Below, piece by piece: positions 52,290 through 63,866 of a DNA stretch of 64,000 nt. Each line of letters starts with the position of its first letter. Positions within the stretch are counted from its first letter, which is position 1. The stretch lies in contig NZ_VFNC01000002.1 of NCBI RefSeq assembly GCF_006715395.1, forward strand, positions 1,736,001-1,800,000, read 5' to 3'. The notes below the pieces were generated by a model. It had not been told where the DNA came from and ran no database searches. It saw nothing but the letters and a program-made list of their open reading frames with translations. Both the position numbers and the translations under genes were made by a program. The DNA is from Streptomyces sp. SLBN-31. GTDB taxonomy: Bacteria; Actinomycetota; Actinomycetes; Streptomycetales; Streptomycetaceae.

Positions 52290-53642
52290 ATGACCACCGT
52301 GTACGACCGACGGACGGCCCCCGCCGTGACGCCAGCCGCGCCGCGCTCCCCCGCCGGTGCCGTGCTCGCGCTGCTGTGGGCCGGGGCCGCGGCCGTGGTC
52401 GCCCTGTGGTGGGCGGACACCGGTTCCGTGGTCGGTACGGCCGGCTGGCTGACCGGCGCCGGGCGCATCGCCGGGCTGCTGTGCGGTTACGCCTGCGCGG
52501 TGCTCGTCGGTCTGATGGCGCGGGTGCCGCTGCTGGAGCGGCGGGTCGGCTCCGACCGGGTGGCCCGCTGGCACGCGATGGCCGGCCGCTACACGATCTG
52601 CCTGCTGGTCGCGCACGTCGTGCTGATCCTCCTCGGGTACGCGGCACAGGACCGCGCCTCGCTGTGGCACGAGACGGTCACCGTGGTCATGGACTATCCG
52701 GAGATGCTCAAGGCCACGGCCGGGACGGTCATCCTGTTCGCGGTCGGCATCACCTCGGCCCGGGCCGCGCGCCGGCGGCTGAGCTACGAGTTCTGGTACT
52801 ACGTCCACCTGCTGACCTACGCCGCCGTCTTCCTGGCCTTCGGCCACCAGCTGGCCCTGGGCAACGACTTCAACGGGCACGCGGTCGCGACGGCCGTCTG
52901 GTACGCGCTGTACCTGGGTGTCGCGGCCCTGGTGCTGTGGTTCCGGATCCTCGCGCCGGTACGGCTGAACCTGCGGCACCGGCTGCGGGTTGAGTCGGTG
53001 CACCGCGAGGCGCCGGGCGTGTACTCGGTCGTCATGCGCGGCCGGCGGCTGGACGAGATGGGCGCCGAGGCGGGGCAGTTCTTCCGCTGGCGGTTCCTCG
53101 GCGAGGGCATGGGCTGGACGTCGACGCCGTACTCGCTGTCGGCACCGCCCCGCCAGGACCTGCTGCGGATCACCGTCAAGGCGCTCGGCGGCCACAGCGC
53201 GGCCGTGTCGCTGCTGCGGCCCGGCACCCGGGTGTGGGCGGAGGGCCCGTACGGCTCGATGACCGCGGACCGGCAGACCTCGGCGAAGTCCCTGCTGATC
53301 GCGGCCGGTGTCGGCATCACGCCCATGCGGGCCCTGTTCGAGACGCTGCCCGGGGACGTCACGCTGCTGTACCGGGCCCGTACCTCCGAGGACCTCGCCC
53401 TGGGCGGGGAGCTGGAGGCCATCGCCCGCTGGCGCGGCGCGAAGGTGCTGTACGCGCTCAACGGGCCGGACGGCAGGCGCCCGAACCTGACCGCGCAGTC
53501 GCTGCGCTCCACCTTCCCCGGCCTGGCCGCGTACGACGTGTACATCTGCGGCCCGCACGGCTTCGCCCGGGACCTGTACGAGGAACTGCGCGCCGCCGGA
53601 GTACCGGACCGTCGCATCCACCACGAGTCGTTCGAATTCTGA
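52290..53642 (+). CDS. Ferric-reductase-like membrane flavocytochrome A
   Basis: 450 residues. Six membrane helices in the first 235 residues carry paired His (VARWHAMAGRY, LLVAHVVLIL, YYVHLLTYAAV, AFGHQLALGND) fitting heme b ligation in a ferric-reductase transmembrane domain. The C-terminal part is a ferredoxin-NADP-reductase-like unit: FAD site STPYSLSAPPRQDLLRITVK, NAD(P) site LLIAAGVGITPMRALFETLP and terminal CGPHGFARDLYEELR. It should move electrons from NAD(P)H through FAD and heme across the membrane. First gene of a five-gene operon; next gene encodes the FMN protein 20 bases later. Confidence 0.9.
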   Translation: MTTVYDRRTAPAVTPAAPRSPAGAVLALLWAGAAAVVALWWADTGSVVGTAGWLTGAGRIAGLLCGYACAVLVGLMARVPLLERRVGSDRVARWHAMAGRYTICLLVAHVVLILLGYAAQDRASLWHETVTVVMDYPEMLKATAGTVILFAVGITSARAARRRLSYEFWYYVHLLTYAAVFLAFGHQLALGNDFNGHAVATAVWYALYLGVAALVLWFRILAPVRLNLRHRLRVESVHREAPGVYSVVMRGRRLDEMGAEAGQFFRWRFLGEGMGWTSTPYSLSAPPRQDLLRITVKALGGHSAAVSLLRPGTRVWAEGPYGSMTADRQTSAKSLLIAAGVGITPMRALFETLPGDVTLLYRARTSEDLALGGELEAIARWRGAKVLYALNGPDGRRPNLTAQSLRSTFPGLAAYDVYICGPHGFARDLYEELRAAGVPDRRIHHESFEF

Positions 53643-53661
53643 GAGCTGTGAGGCCCCAACC

Positions 53662-54165
53662 GTGCACGCGCTGAAGAAGAACCGTCCGCTGCGCCGCATC
53701 GTGCTGGCGAGCGCCGCCACCGTCTCCGGAATGGTGATGCTGCTGTCGCTGAAGCCGCATTCCTCGCCGGAGACCGCCCTGGCGGTACCCGCGCCCTCCA
53801 GCAGTTCGAGCGCGTCGAGCGGGTCGAGCAGCTCCGGCGGGTCGAGCAGTTCCGGGAGTTCGAGTTCCGGGGGGTCGAGCACTTCCGGTACGAAGACCGT
53901 CACCGGCGACACGATCCAGACCCGCTGGGGTCCGGTCCAGGTCAAGATCACCCTCAAGAGCGGCAAGCTCACCGAGGTGACGGCCGTTCAGTACCCGACG
54001 GACAACCCACGGGACCAGGAGATCAACAGCTACGCCCTGCCCCGCCTGCGCAGCGAGGCGCTGCAGGCGCAGAGCGCGAACATCGACACCGTCTCTGGGG
54101 CCACCTACACGAGCGACGGTTACCGCCAGTCACTCCAGTCGGCACTCGACTCGGCAAGCAGCTGA
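53662..54165 (+). CDS. Secreted FMN-binding domain protein (one domain)
   Basis: 167 residues. N-terminal signal-anchor (RRIVLASAATVSGMVMLLSL), then a Ser/Gly-rich linker of about 45 residues, then one FMN-binding domain. It carries the flavinylation motif DTVSGATYT (Asp142 to Thr148 and beyond); in the family the Thr takes FMN covalently from ApbE. ApbE is encoded downstream. Probably receives electrons from flavocytochrome A outside the membrane. GTG start at 53662. Confidence 0.88.
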   Translation: MHALKKNRPLRRIVLASAATVSGMVMLLSLKPHSSPETALAVPAPSSSSSASSGSSSSGGSSSSGSSSSGGSSTSGTKTVTGDTIQTRWGPVQVKITLKSGKLTEVTAVQYPTDNPRDQEINSYALPRLRSEALQAQSANIDTVSGATYTSDGYRQSLQSALDSASS

Positions 54166-54241
54166 ACGCACGGGCGTCATGGCACGTATCTCAGGGCCAA
54201 GGGACCACGCCAACCCCCTTGCCCCCGCCCCCGGAGGAATC

Positions 54242-55624
54242 GTGACCACCACGCTCGCAGGCGGCCGCGCCGCCCGCCGCCAGACGATGCGCCGCATCCG
54301 CCCGCGCCGTTCCCCGGCGACCGTCCTGCTGCTCGCCGTCTGGGCGGGCGCCGCGGCGGTGCTGTGGCTGTGGTGGCACAACACGCCGTCCATCGCCGAC
54401 AACAACGGCAGGATCCTCAACGCGGGCCGGATCACCGGTCTGTTGGCCGGCTACCTGATGGCACTCGTCGTGCTGCAGATGGCCCGGGTGCCCGCCCTGG
54501 AACGGCGGGTCGGCTCCGACCGGGTGGCCCGTTGGCACGCGATGAGCGGCCGCTACACGCTCAGCCTCATCGCGGCGCACATCTTCCTCACCATGTGGGC
54601 CTACGCGCTGCAGGCCGGCAAGACGCTCGGCGACATCGTGCAGCAGACGATCGACTCCATCGACCAGCTGCCGGACATGGGCAAGGCCGGCATCGGCACC
54701 GGACTGTTCGTGCTCATCGGGCTGACGTCGATCGGCCCGGTGCGCCGCCGCATGGGGTACGACACCTGGTACCACGTCCACCTGCTGACGTACGGCGCGG
54801 TGTTCCTGACGTTCTGGCACCAGATCACCACCGGCAACGACTTCGCCGTCGAGCCGACCGCGAAGACCTTCTGGTACGCGCTGTACGGATCGGTCACCGC
54901 GCTGGTCGTCTGGTACCGCGTCCTCGTCCCGATCCGGCTGAACATGCGGCACCGCATGCGCGTCGAGGCGGTCATCGAGGAGACGCCGGGCATCGTGTCG
55001 GTGCTGATCGGCGGGCGCAAGCTGCACCGGATGGGCGCGGAGGCGGGGCAGTTCTTCCGGTGGCGGTTCCTCGCTCCGGGCATGCGGTTCAGTTCGCACC
55101 CGTACTCGCTGTCGGCGGCGCCCCGCCCGGACATGCTGCGGATCACCGTGAAGGCGATCGGCGACCACAGCGCCCGGCTGCGCGAACTGACCCCGGGCAC
55201 GCGGGTGTGGGCGGAGGGCCCGTACGGCGCGATGACCGCGCAGCGGCGCAGCCGCGGCAAGGTGCTGCTGGTCGCCGGCGGCGTCGGCATCACGCCGATG
55301 CGGGCGCTGTTCGAGACGCTGCCCGGCGCGGCCGGCGACATCACCCTGCTGTACCGGGCCAACACCACGCAGGATCTGGCCCTGTGGGACGAGCTCGCCG
55401 CCATCGCCGACGACCGCGGCGCCCGTCTGATGTACGCCGTCAACAGCCCTGACGGGGAGCGCCCGGACATCTCGGCCGAGCGGCTGCGGCAGAAGCTGCC
55501 GGACATCGACGAGCACGACGTGTTCATGTGCGGCCCGGCCGGGTTCGCGCAGACCGTGTACGAAGCACTGCGCGGTGCGGGAGTGCCCGCCCGCCGCATC
55601 CATCACGAGTCGTTCGAGATGTGA
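54242..55624 (+). CDS. Ferric-reductase-like membrane flavocytochrome B
   Basis: 460 residues, a paralogue of the 52290-53642 protein with the same His pairs (VARWHAMSGRY, LIAAHIFLTM, YHVHLLTYGAV, TFWHQITTGND) and the same FAD/NAD unit (HPYSLSAAPRPDMLRITVK, LLVAGGVGITPMRALFETLP, CGPAGFAQTVYEAL, ending HHESFEM like HHESFEF in the first). GTG start at 54242 follows GGAGGAATC. Duplication of the reductase together with its FMN partner seems to have built the operon. Confidence 0.9.
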   Translation: MTTTLAGGRAARRQTMRRIRPRRSPATVLLLAVWAGAAAVLWLWWHNTPSIADNNGRILNAGRITGLLAGYLMALVVLQMARVPALERRVGSDRVARWHAMSGRYTLSLIAAHIFLTMWAYALQAGKTLGDIVQQTIDSIDQLPDMGKAGIGTGLFVLIGLTSIGPVRRRMGYDTWYHVHLLTYGAVFLTFWHQITTGNDFAVEPTAKTFWYALYGSVTALVVWYRVLVPIRLNMRHRMRVEAVIEETPGIVSVLIGGRKLHRMGAEAGQFFRWRFLAPGMRFSSHPYSLSAAPRPDMLRITVKAIGDHSARLRELTPGTRVWAEGPYGAMTAQRRSRGKVLLVAGGVGITPMRALFETLPGAAGDITLLYRANTTQDLALWDELAAIADDRGARLMYAVNSPDGERPDISAERLRQKLPDIDEHDVFMCGPAGFAQTVYEALRGAGVPARRIHHESFEM

Positions 55625-55652
55625 GCGACGGGACTTCAGGAGCCTCGGAACG

Positions 55653-56465
55653 ATGAAGAAGAGTCACCCCGTCCGGCGTGTCGTGCTGGCCACCGCCGCC
55701 ACCGTCTCGGGTGTCGTGCTGCTGCTGTCGCTGAAGCCGGCGTCGGACCCGAACGCCCAGGCGGCGGGCGCGGCCCCGCAGCAGACCCAGGGGGCCCAGG
55801 AGTCGCCCCAGGGCGGCAGCTCGGCCACCGGGAACGGCACGATCGACGGCAGTGTGGTCCAGACGGAGTACGGCAACGTCCAGGTCCGGCTGACCGTCGC
55901 CAACGGAAAGATCACCAAGGCGGAGGCCGTCCAGGCGCCCAAGGGCGGCACCAGCGACCAGAAGACCGCCCTGTCCATCCCCAAGCTCACCCAGGAGACG
56001 GTCGCGGCCCAGAGTGCGCAGATCGACTCGGTGTCGGGGGCGACGTACACGAGCAACGGCTACAAGCAGTCGCTGCAGTCGGCGCTCGACAAGATGAAGG
56101 CGAGCGCCGGTTCCTCTCAGAGCGGCGCGAGCCCGTCGCAGAGTGCCGGTTCCTCCCAGGGCGGCGGTTCGGGTTCCTCGGGTGCCGCCCAGGCGAAGAC
56201 CGTCACCGGCGCCGTCGCCCAGACCCAGTACGGCCCCGTCCAGGTCCGCATCACGGTCGCCAACGGAAAGATCACCAAGGCGGAGGCGGTCCAGGCGCCC
56301 AAGGGCGGCCTCAGCGACCAGAAGACGGCCCTGTCCATCCCCAAGCTCAACCAGGAGGCGGTGGCGGCGGGCAGCGCGAAGATCGACTCGGTGTCCGGAG
56401 CGACGTACACCAGCGGCGGCTACAAGCAGTCGCTGCAGTCGGCGCTGGACCAGGCCGGTGGCTGA
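55653..56465 (+). CDS. Secreted FMN-binding protein with two tandem domains
   Basis: 270 residues. Signal-anchor (RRVVLATAATVSGVVLLLSL) is nearly the same as in the single-domain protein. Two FMN-binding domains follow, each with a flavinylation motif (DSVSGATYTSNGYKQSL near 145-160 and DSVSGATYTSGGYKQSL near 245-262), separated by a Ser/Gly/Gln linker. The DNA of the two domains is highly similar, so the doubling is recent. Two covalent FMNs on one chain would make a short electron wire at the cell surface. Confidence 0.88.
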   Translation: MKKSHPVRRVVLATAATVSGVVLLLSLKPASDPNAQAAGAAPQQTQGAQESPQGGSSATGNGTIDGSVVQTEYGNVQVRLTVANGKITKAEAVQAPKGGTSDQKTALSIPKLTQETVAAQSAQIDSVSGATYTSNGYKQSLQSALDKMKASAGSSQSGASPSQSAGSSQGGGSGSSGAAQAKTVTGAVAQTQYGPVQVRITVANGKITKAEAVQAPKGGLSDQKTALSIPKLNQEAVAAGSAKIDSVSGATYTSGGYKQSLQSALDQAGG

Positions 56466-57261
56466 GCGGGTGGCCGAGTCGGCAGATGCTCCCGTCGCCG
56501 TGCGTCGGCACGCGGAGGAGGTCATGGGGACCGTCTTCTCCTTCGACGTCCGCGGCGGGGAGCCCGGTGCGGTCGAGGCGGCGCTCGAAGAGGCGATCGC
56601 CGGACTGCACCGGGTGAACGAGCTGTTCAGCACCTACCGCGAGGACAGCCAGGTGTCCCGGCTGGCGCGCGGGGAGCTGGAGCTGGAGGAGTGCGACCCG
56701 GACATCGCCGAGGTGCTCGAACTGGGCGCCGAGGCGGAGCGGGTGAGCGGCGGCTGGTTCAGCACGCACTACCGCAAGCGGCTGGACCCCACCGGGATCG
56801 TCAAGGGCTGGGCGGCCGAGCGCGCCGCCCTCCGGCTGCGCGCGGCCGGTGCGACCGGCGTCAGCGTCAACGGCGGCGGCGACGTCCAGATGTTCGGCGT
56901 GCCGGAGGAGCACCGCGCCTGGCGGGTGGGCGTCGCCGACCCGCTGCGCCCCGGCGGCCTGGCCGCGGTGGTCTCGGCGGCGGGCGCGGACGAGCTGGCC
57001 GTGGCGACGTCGGGCACGGCGGAGCGCGGCGACCACATCGTCGACCCGAGGACGGGCCGTTCGGCGGTCACCGACCTGGTGGCCGTGACCGTGGTGGCCC
57101 CCCGGCTGACCTGGGCGGACTGCTGGGCGACGGCCGCTTTCGCGATGGGCTCACGCGAGGGCCTGCGCTGGCTGGAGTCCCTCCCGGACGTGGAGGCCCT
57201 ACTGATCACGGCAGGCGACGAGGTCCGATGCACGGGGGGCCTGGCGTCCCGACTCGGATGA
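56458..57261 (+). CDS. apbE: FAD:protein FMN transferase
   Basis: 267 residues. ApbE motifs: EEVMGTVFSFDVRG, FSTYREDSQVSRL, LDPTGIVKGWAAERAAL and SVNGGGDVQMFG (Mg and FAD sites), then GDHIVDPRTGRS and AVTVVAPRLTWADCWATAAF. It splits FAD and links FMN to the Thr of the SGAT motifs in the two FMN proteins upstream. No export signal, so it may act inside before export or be a cytoplasmic form. GTG start at 56458 overlaps the preceding gene by 8 bases. Confidence 0.92.
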   Translation: MAERVAESADAPVAVRRHAEEVMGTVFSFDVRGGEPGAVEAALEEAIAGLHRVNELFSTYREDSQVSRLARGELELEECDPDIAEVLELGAEAERVSGGWFSTHYRKRLDPTGIVKGWAAERAALRLRAAGATGVSVNGGGDVQMFGVPEEHRAWRVGVADPLRPGGLAAVVSAAGADELAVATSGTAERGDHIVDPRTGRSAVTDLVAVTVVAPRLTWADCWATAAFAMGSREGLRWLESLPDVEALLITAGDEVRCTGGLASRLG

Positions 57262-57276
57262 CAGCACGCGGCTGAG

Positions 57277-57295
57277 CCCCCCCCCCCCCCCCCCC
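57277..57295. repeat. Run of 19 C
   Basis: An uninterrupted 19-base C homopolymer 16 bases after the apbE stop. Very long for a genome of this type; length may vary between cells or be an assembly estimate. Confidence 0.9.
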
Positions 57296-57394
57296 GGAGG
57301 ACGCGAGTCCGCGCCCCACACGCGGCCACCACAGCACAGGGAACCGGCCGCGCAGGGCACGCGGCCACCACCGCACGGGCACAACCGGCCGCGC

Positions 57395-57790
57395 ACGGCT
57401 CACGGCCAACCACCGCACGGGCGCCAAGCCGCGCCCCATACGCAGCCACCACCTGCACGGGTGCAACCGGCCACCCACGGCTCGCGGTTCATCCACCACA
57501 GCGGCGCCGGGCCGCCCGCACGGCTCACGGCCAACCACCGCACGGGCGCCCAAGCCGCGCCCCATACGCAGCCACCACCTGCACGGGTGCAACCGGCCAC
57601 CCACGGCTCGCGGTTCATCCACCACAGCGGCGCCGGGCCCCGCACGGCTCACGGCCAACCACCGCACGGGCGCCCAAGCCGCGCCGCACACGCGGCCACC
57701 ACCGCACGGGCGCAGCCGGGCACGCACGGCGGCTCGCGGTTCATCCACCACGGGCGCAAGGCCGCGCGCGGCTCGCGGTCATCCACCAAG
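57395..57790. repeat. Three tandem repeats of about 125 bp, noncoding
   Basis: Units begin ACGGCTCACGGCCAACCACC at 57395, 57520 and 57644. The first two are almost identical; the third is diverged. Smaller fragments of the same wording fill 57300-57395 and 57790-57900, so nearly the whole 650-base gap between apbE and argR is repeat-derived. Open frames through it give only repetitive peptides such as RFIHHSGAG. Confidence 0.85.
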
Positions 57791-57911
57791 GGGGCGCCGG
57801 GCCGAGCTGCCACCGTGTGGATGCGAAGCCGCGGCGCGTGTATCCCCCACATGGCCGTCAGGCCGCGCCCCGCACGTGGGCGCCGCCGCGAGGCCGCTGG
57901 CGGTCGCCCCG

Positions 57912-58451
57912 TCAGTGGCCGTTCTGGGCCAGTCGTAGCAGATGTTCGGCCAGGGCCTGGCCGCCCGTGGGCTCGCGGCTGATCAGCAGGAGTGTGTCGT
58001 CGCCGGCGATCGTGCCCAGGATGTCGTGCAGTTCGGCCTGGTCGATGGCCGACGCCAGGAACTGCGCGGCCCCGGGGGGCGTCCGCAGCACCACGAGGTT
58101 GGCCGACGCCTCCGCGGAGATCAGCAGCTCCTGCGACAGCCGCCGCATCCGCTCCTCCTTCGCCGAACCTCCCAGCGGCGCCCGGGGGGTGCGAAAACCG
58201 CCCTCGCTCGGCACCGCGTAGATCAGGTCGCCGTCGGTGTTGCGGATCTTGACCGCGTTGAGCTCGTCGAGGTCCCGGCTGAGCGTGGCCTGCGTGACGT
58301 TCAGGCCGTCGTCGGCGAGGAGCTTCGCCAACTGGCTCTGCGAGCGAACGGGTTGCCGGTTGAGGATGTCCACGATCCGGCGATGCCGCGCTGTCCGCGT
58401 CTGCGGCACGGCAGGCCCGGCGTGCTGTGCGTCGTCCTGCGCCTGACTCAT
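57912..58451 (-). CDS. argR: Arginine repressor ArgR
   Basis: 179 residues. N-terminal winged helix: [40 protein letters not shown] (recognition helix). C-terminal hexamer and arginine-binding domain: [20 protein letters not shown] and [12 protein letters not shown] with the Asp pair that binds arginine. Represses arg genes when arginine is plentiful. Lies 19 bases after argD at the end of the operon, so ArgR controls its own supply. Confidence 0.95.
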   Translation of the reverse strand: MSQAQDDAQHAGPAVPQTRTARHRRIVDILNRQPVRSQSQLAKLLADDGLNVTQATLSRDLDELNAVKIRNTDGDLIYAVPSEGGFRTPRAPLGGSAKEERMRRLSQELLISAEASANLVVLRTPPGAAQFLASAIDQAELHDILGTIAGDDTLLLISREPTGGQALAEHLLRLAQNGH

Positions 58452-58470
58452 GGTCGTTCGTCTCTCCGGA

Positions 58471-59658
58471 TCATCCGTCCCCCTTGGCAGCGTCCAGGAT
58501 GCCGGGGAGCGCCCGGAGGAACGCGTCCACCTCGTCGTCGCCGAGATTCAGCGGTGGCATCAGCCGTACGACGTCGGCGGCGGGCACGTTCACCAGGAAC
58601 CCGGCCTCCTGAGCCGCCTGGCGCACCTGGGGCGCGAGCGGCTCGGTGAGCACGATACCCAGCAGCAGGCCCGCGCCCCGGACATGGGCGATCAACGGGT
58701 CGCCCAGTGACTCGATCCCGTCGCGCAGCTTCTCGCCCTGCCGCTTGACGTTCTCCAGCAGCCCCTCGTTCGCGATCGTGTCGACGACGGCGAGTCCGGC
58801 GGCACAGGCGACCGGGTTGCCGCCGAAGGTCGACCCGTGGTGGCCCGGCTGCAGCAGCTCCGCGGCCCGCCCGAAGGCGACCGTCGCGCCGAGCGGCAGC
58901 CCGCCGCCCAGGCCCTTCGCCAGGGTGACGACGTCGGGCAGGACCCCGTCGTGCGCCTGGTACTCGAACCAGTGCCCGGTCCGGCCGACGCCGGTCTGCA
59001 CCTCGTCGAGGACGAGCAGCGCGCCGTTCGCGGCGGTGATCGCGCGGGCCGCCTTGAGGTAGCCCGGCGGCGGGGTGACCACACCGATCTCGCCCTGGAT
59101 CGGTTCGAGGATCACCAGCGCGGTGTCCTCGGTGACCGCGGCGGCCAGCGCCTGCGCGTCGCCGTAGGGCACGTGCGTGACCTCGCCGGGCAGCGGCAGG
59201 AACGGCGTCCGCTTGCCCTCCTGGCCGGTCATCGCCAGCGCGCCCATGGTGCGGCCGTGGAAGCCGCCCTCGGTGGCGACGACATGCGTGCGCCCGGTCA
59301 GCCGGCCGATCTTGAAGGCGGCCTCGTTGGCCTCGGCGCCGGAGTTGCAGAAGAAGACGCGGCCGTCCCGGCCGAAGAGCTGCAGCAGCCGCTCGGCGAG
59401 GGTGACGGTCGGCTCGGCCATGAAGAAGTTGGAGATGTGGCCGAGGGAGCCGATCTGCTCGCTGACGGCCGCGACGATCGCCGGGTGGGCGTGGCCGAGG
59501 GCGTTGACCGCGATGCCGCCGACGAAGTCGAGGTACTCCTTGCCGTCGGCGTCCCACAGCTTCGTGCCCTCGCCGCGCACCAGGGGCAGCAGCGGGGTGC
59601 CGTAGTTGTTCATGAGCGAGCCCTGCCACCGCTGGGTGAGCTCTTCGTTGGCGGTCAT
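58471..59658 (-). CDS. argD: Acetylornithine aminotransferase
   Basis: 395 residues, class III PLP enzyme. [73 protein letters not shown] and the Schiff-base Lys in [15 protein letters not shown]. Converts N-acetylglutamate semialdehyde to N-acetylornithine. Overlaps argB by 4 bases (ATGA). Confidence 0.96.
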   Translation of the reverse strand: MTANEELTQRWQGSLMNNYGTPLLPLVRGEGTKLWDADGKEYLDFVGGIAVNALGHAHPAIVAAVSEQIGSLGHISNFFMAEPTVTLAERLLQLFGRDGRVFFCNSGAEANEAAFKIGRLTGRTHVVATEGGFHGRTMGALAMTGQEGKRTPFLPLPGEVTHVPYGDAQALAAAVTEDTALVILEPIQGEIGVVTPPPGYLKAARAITAANGALLVLDEVQTGVGRTGHWFEYQAHDGVLPDVVTLAKGLGGGLPLGATVAFGRAAELLQPGHHGSTFGGNPVACAAGLAVVDTIANEGLLENVKRQGEKLRDGIESLGDPLIAHVRGAGLLLGIVLTEPLAPQVRQAAQEAGFLVNVPAADVVRLMPPLNLGDDEVDAFLRALPGILDAAKGDG

Positions 59659-60559
59659 GCGACGTCCCCCTCTTCGGCGTCGGGCACGACCATCGTGCCG
59701 ATGCCCTCGTCGGTGAAGATCTCCAACAGGATCGAGTGCTGGACCCGGCCGTCGATGACGCGGGCGGTGTTGACGCCGCCTCGCACGGCGTGCAGGCAGC
59801 CCTCCATCTTCGGCACCATTCCGGAGCTCAACTCCGGGAGAAGTTTCTCCAGTTGGGAGGCGGTCAGGCGGCTGATCACCTCGTCGCTGTTGGGCCAGTC
59901 CTCATAGAGGCCCTCGACGTCCGTGAGGACCATGAGAGTCTCCGCTCCAAGAGCAGCAGCGAGTGCCGCAGCCGCCGTATCAGCATTGACGTTGTAGACA
60001 TGTCCGTCGTCCTGGCTACGGGCGATCGACGAGACGACCGGGATCCGGCCGTCGGCGAGCAGAGCCTCGATCGCGCCCGTGTCGATCTCGGTGATCTCGC
60101 CCACCCGTCCGATGTCGACCAACTCGCCGTCGACCTCGGGCCGGTGCTTGGTGGCGGTGATGGTGTGCGCGTCCTCGCCGGTCAACCCGACGGCCAGCGG
60201 GCCGTGTTCGTTGAGCAGGTTGACCAGCTCGCGCTGCACCTGCCCGGCCAGCACCATGCGTACGACGTCCATGGCGTCCTCGGTGGTGACCCTGAGGCCG
60301 GCCTTGAACTCGCTGACGATGCCGTGCTTGTCGAGCGCGGCGCTGATCTGCGGACCGCCGCCGTGCACGACGACCGGCTTGAGGCCGGCGTGGTGCAGGA
60401 AGACGACGTCCTGCGCGAACGCGGCCTTCAGGTCCTCGTCGATCATGGCGTTGCCGCCGAACTTGATGACGACCGTCTTGCCGTTGTGCCTGACCAGCCA
60501 GGGCAGCGCCTCGATGAGGATCTGGGCCTTGGGCAGCGCGGTGTGCTTACGCGTAGTGC

Positions 60560-60563
<4 letters not shown>
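59655..60563 (-). CDS. argB: Acetylglutamate kinase
   Basis: 302 residues. Amino-acid-kinase fold: [58 protein letters not shown], and [20 protein letters not shown]. The N-terminal helix ([20 protein letters not shown]) is the extra segment found in arginine-inhibited, hexameric enzymes, so feedback inhibition is likely. Overlaps argJ by 4 bases. Confidence 0.96.
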
Positions 60564-62813
<2,250 letters not shown>

Positions 62814-62828
62814 GGCCCCCGGGACGCC

Positions 62829-63401
62829 TCAGGCCTGGGGCCGCCGGCCGCTGCGGCGCGGGGCCGGGGGCGCGCCGTCCAGGAGGGCGAGGCGGCGCTC
62901 CTCGCCGTGCTCCTCGACCTGGAGCACGACCCGCCGCAGACTCGCGGCGACGTCGCGGCACTCCTCCTCGTCCAGCCGCTCGGTGACGAAGGCCTCCTCG
63001 GCGTTGAAGGCGGGAAAGACCTCCCGCATCAGCTCCTCGCCCTCCTCGGTGAGGCTGAGCAGCACCAGCCTGCCGTCACTGGGATGACCGGCCCGCTTCA
63101 CCAGCCCGCGCTTCTCCAGGGTGCGCGAGACCCCGGTGAGCGTGCCCTTGGAGATCCCCGCCTCCTCGGCCACGTGCCGGGTCTCCGACTCCCCCCAGAT
63201 CCACACCACCCACAGCACGACGAACGCCGTCCACGTCAGGTCCGCGCCGCGCAGCACGGAGTTCTCCAGGTGCTGCCGCACCGCGGAGGCGGCCCGGTAG
63301 ATGTTGGCGACGACGGCCATCTGCTCGTGGCGTACGGGGATGCCGCCGAGCTTGGCCTCCGCCAGCTTCTCGGCCTGCGTGATGGATCGCTGTCCGGGCA
63401 C
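62829..63401 (-). CDS. MarR-family transcription regulator
   Basis: 190 residues. Winged helix: LTWTAFVVLWVVWIWGESET, RHVAEEAGISKGTLTGVSRT, wing KRAGHPSDGRLVLLSLTEEG. Dimerisation helices at both ends, with a Pro/Arg-rich C-terminus. GTG start at 63401 with AAGGAGAG six bases upstream. The ligand and target are unknown; no linked pump or catabolic gene in the window. Confidence 0.9.
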   Translation of the reverse strand: MPGQRSITQAEKLAEAKLGGIPVRHEQMAVVANIYRAASAVRQHLENSVLRGADLTWTAFVVLWVVWIWGESETRHVAEEAGISKGTLTGVSRTLEKRGLVKRAGHPSDGRLVLLSLTEEGEELMREVFPAFNAEEAFVTERLDEEECRDVAASLRRVVLQVEEHGEERRLALLDGAPPAPRRSGRRPQA

Positions 63402-63467
63402 GGCACTCTCCTTCGCACCACGAGGGCACAGGACCTGAGCATCAAAGCGTCCGAGCGGGTCGAGGTC

Positions 63468-63866
63468 TCAGACGTCGTTCGGATCCAAATTGTACGGAGT
63501 GACCTTGGGCAGCATCACCCGGCGCGAGACGACGAAGGTCGCCGGAATCGCCCAGAGGGAGGCGAGCAGCGGCGCGAAACGGCTTCCGGCGTGCAGCATG
63601 TCCACGATCACGTACAGGCCCGCGGTGGTGACCGCGAAATTGGTGGCGTTCGACAGGGGGAACAGCAGGAATTTCCGCCAGGTGGGCGGTGTCCGATAGG
63701 TGAACCGCGCATTGAGGAAAAAGGAACCGACCATACTGAGCAAGGAGGCGAGGACATGCGCCACGAGATACGGAACACACGTGAGGAGCAACAGGTAGAG
63801 GCCGTAATACGTGCCGGTGTTCACGACGCCGACGACGGCGAACGTCAGGAGTTGCCGGGACATCAC
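63468..63866 (-). CDS. GtrA-family membrane protein
   Basis: 132 residues with four helices and GtrA signatures [20 protein letters not shown] and [11 protein letters not shown]. GtrA proteins are thought to flip polyprenyl-linked sugars. GTG start at 63866 overlaps the glycosyltransferase stop by 4 bases (GTGA), so the two form a GtrB/GtrA pair for decorating cell-wall glycans. Lower GC (AAT, TTT, ATT codons) than neighbours. Confidence 0.9.
   Translation of the reverse strand: MMSRQLLTFAVVGVVNTGTYYGLYLLLLTCVPYLVAHVLASLLSMVGSFFLNARFTYRTPPTWRKFLLFPLSNATNFAVTTAGLYVIVDMLHAGSRFAPLLASLWAIPATFVVSRRVMLPKVTPYNLDPNDV

Noticed and set aside
57395..57790. CRISPR array
   Set aside because: Repeats are about 125 bp and contiguous without unique spacers; no cas genes.
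57461..57982. A 173-codon frame through the tandem repeats
   Set aside because: Encodes only repeat-derived peptides and runs into argR on the opposite strand.
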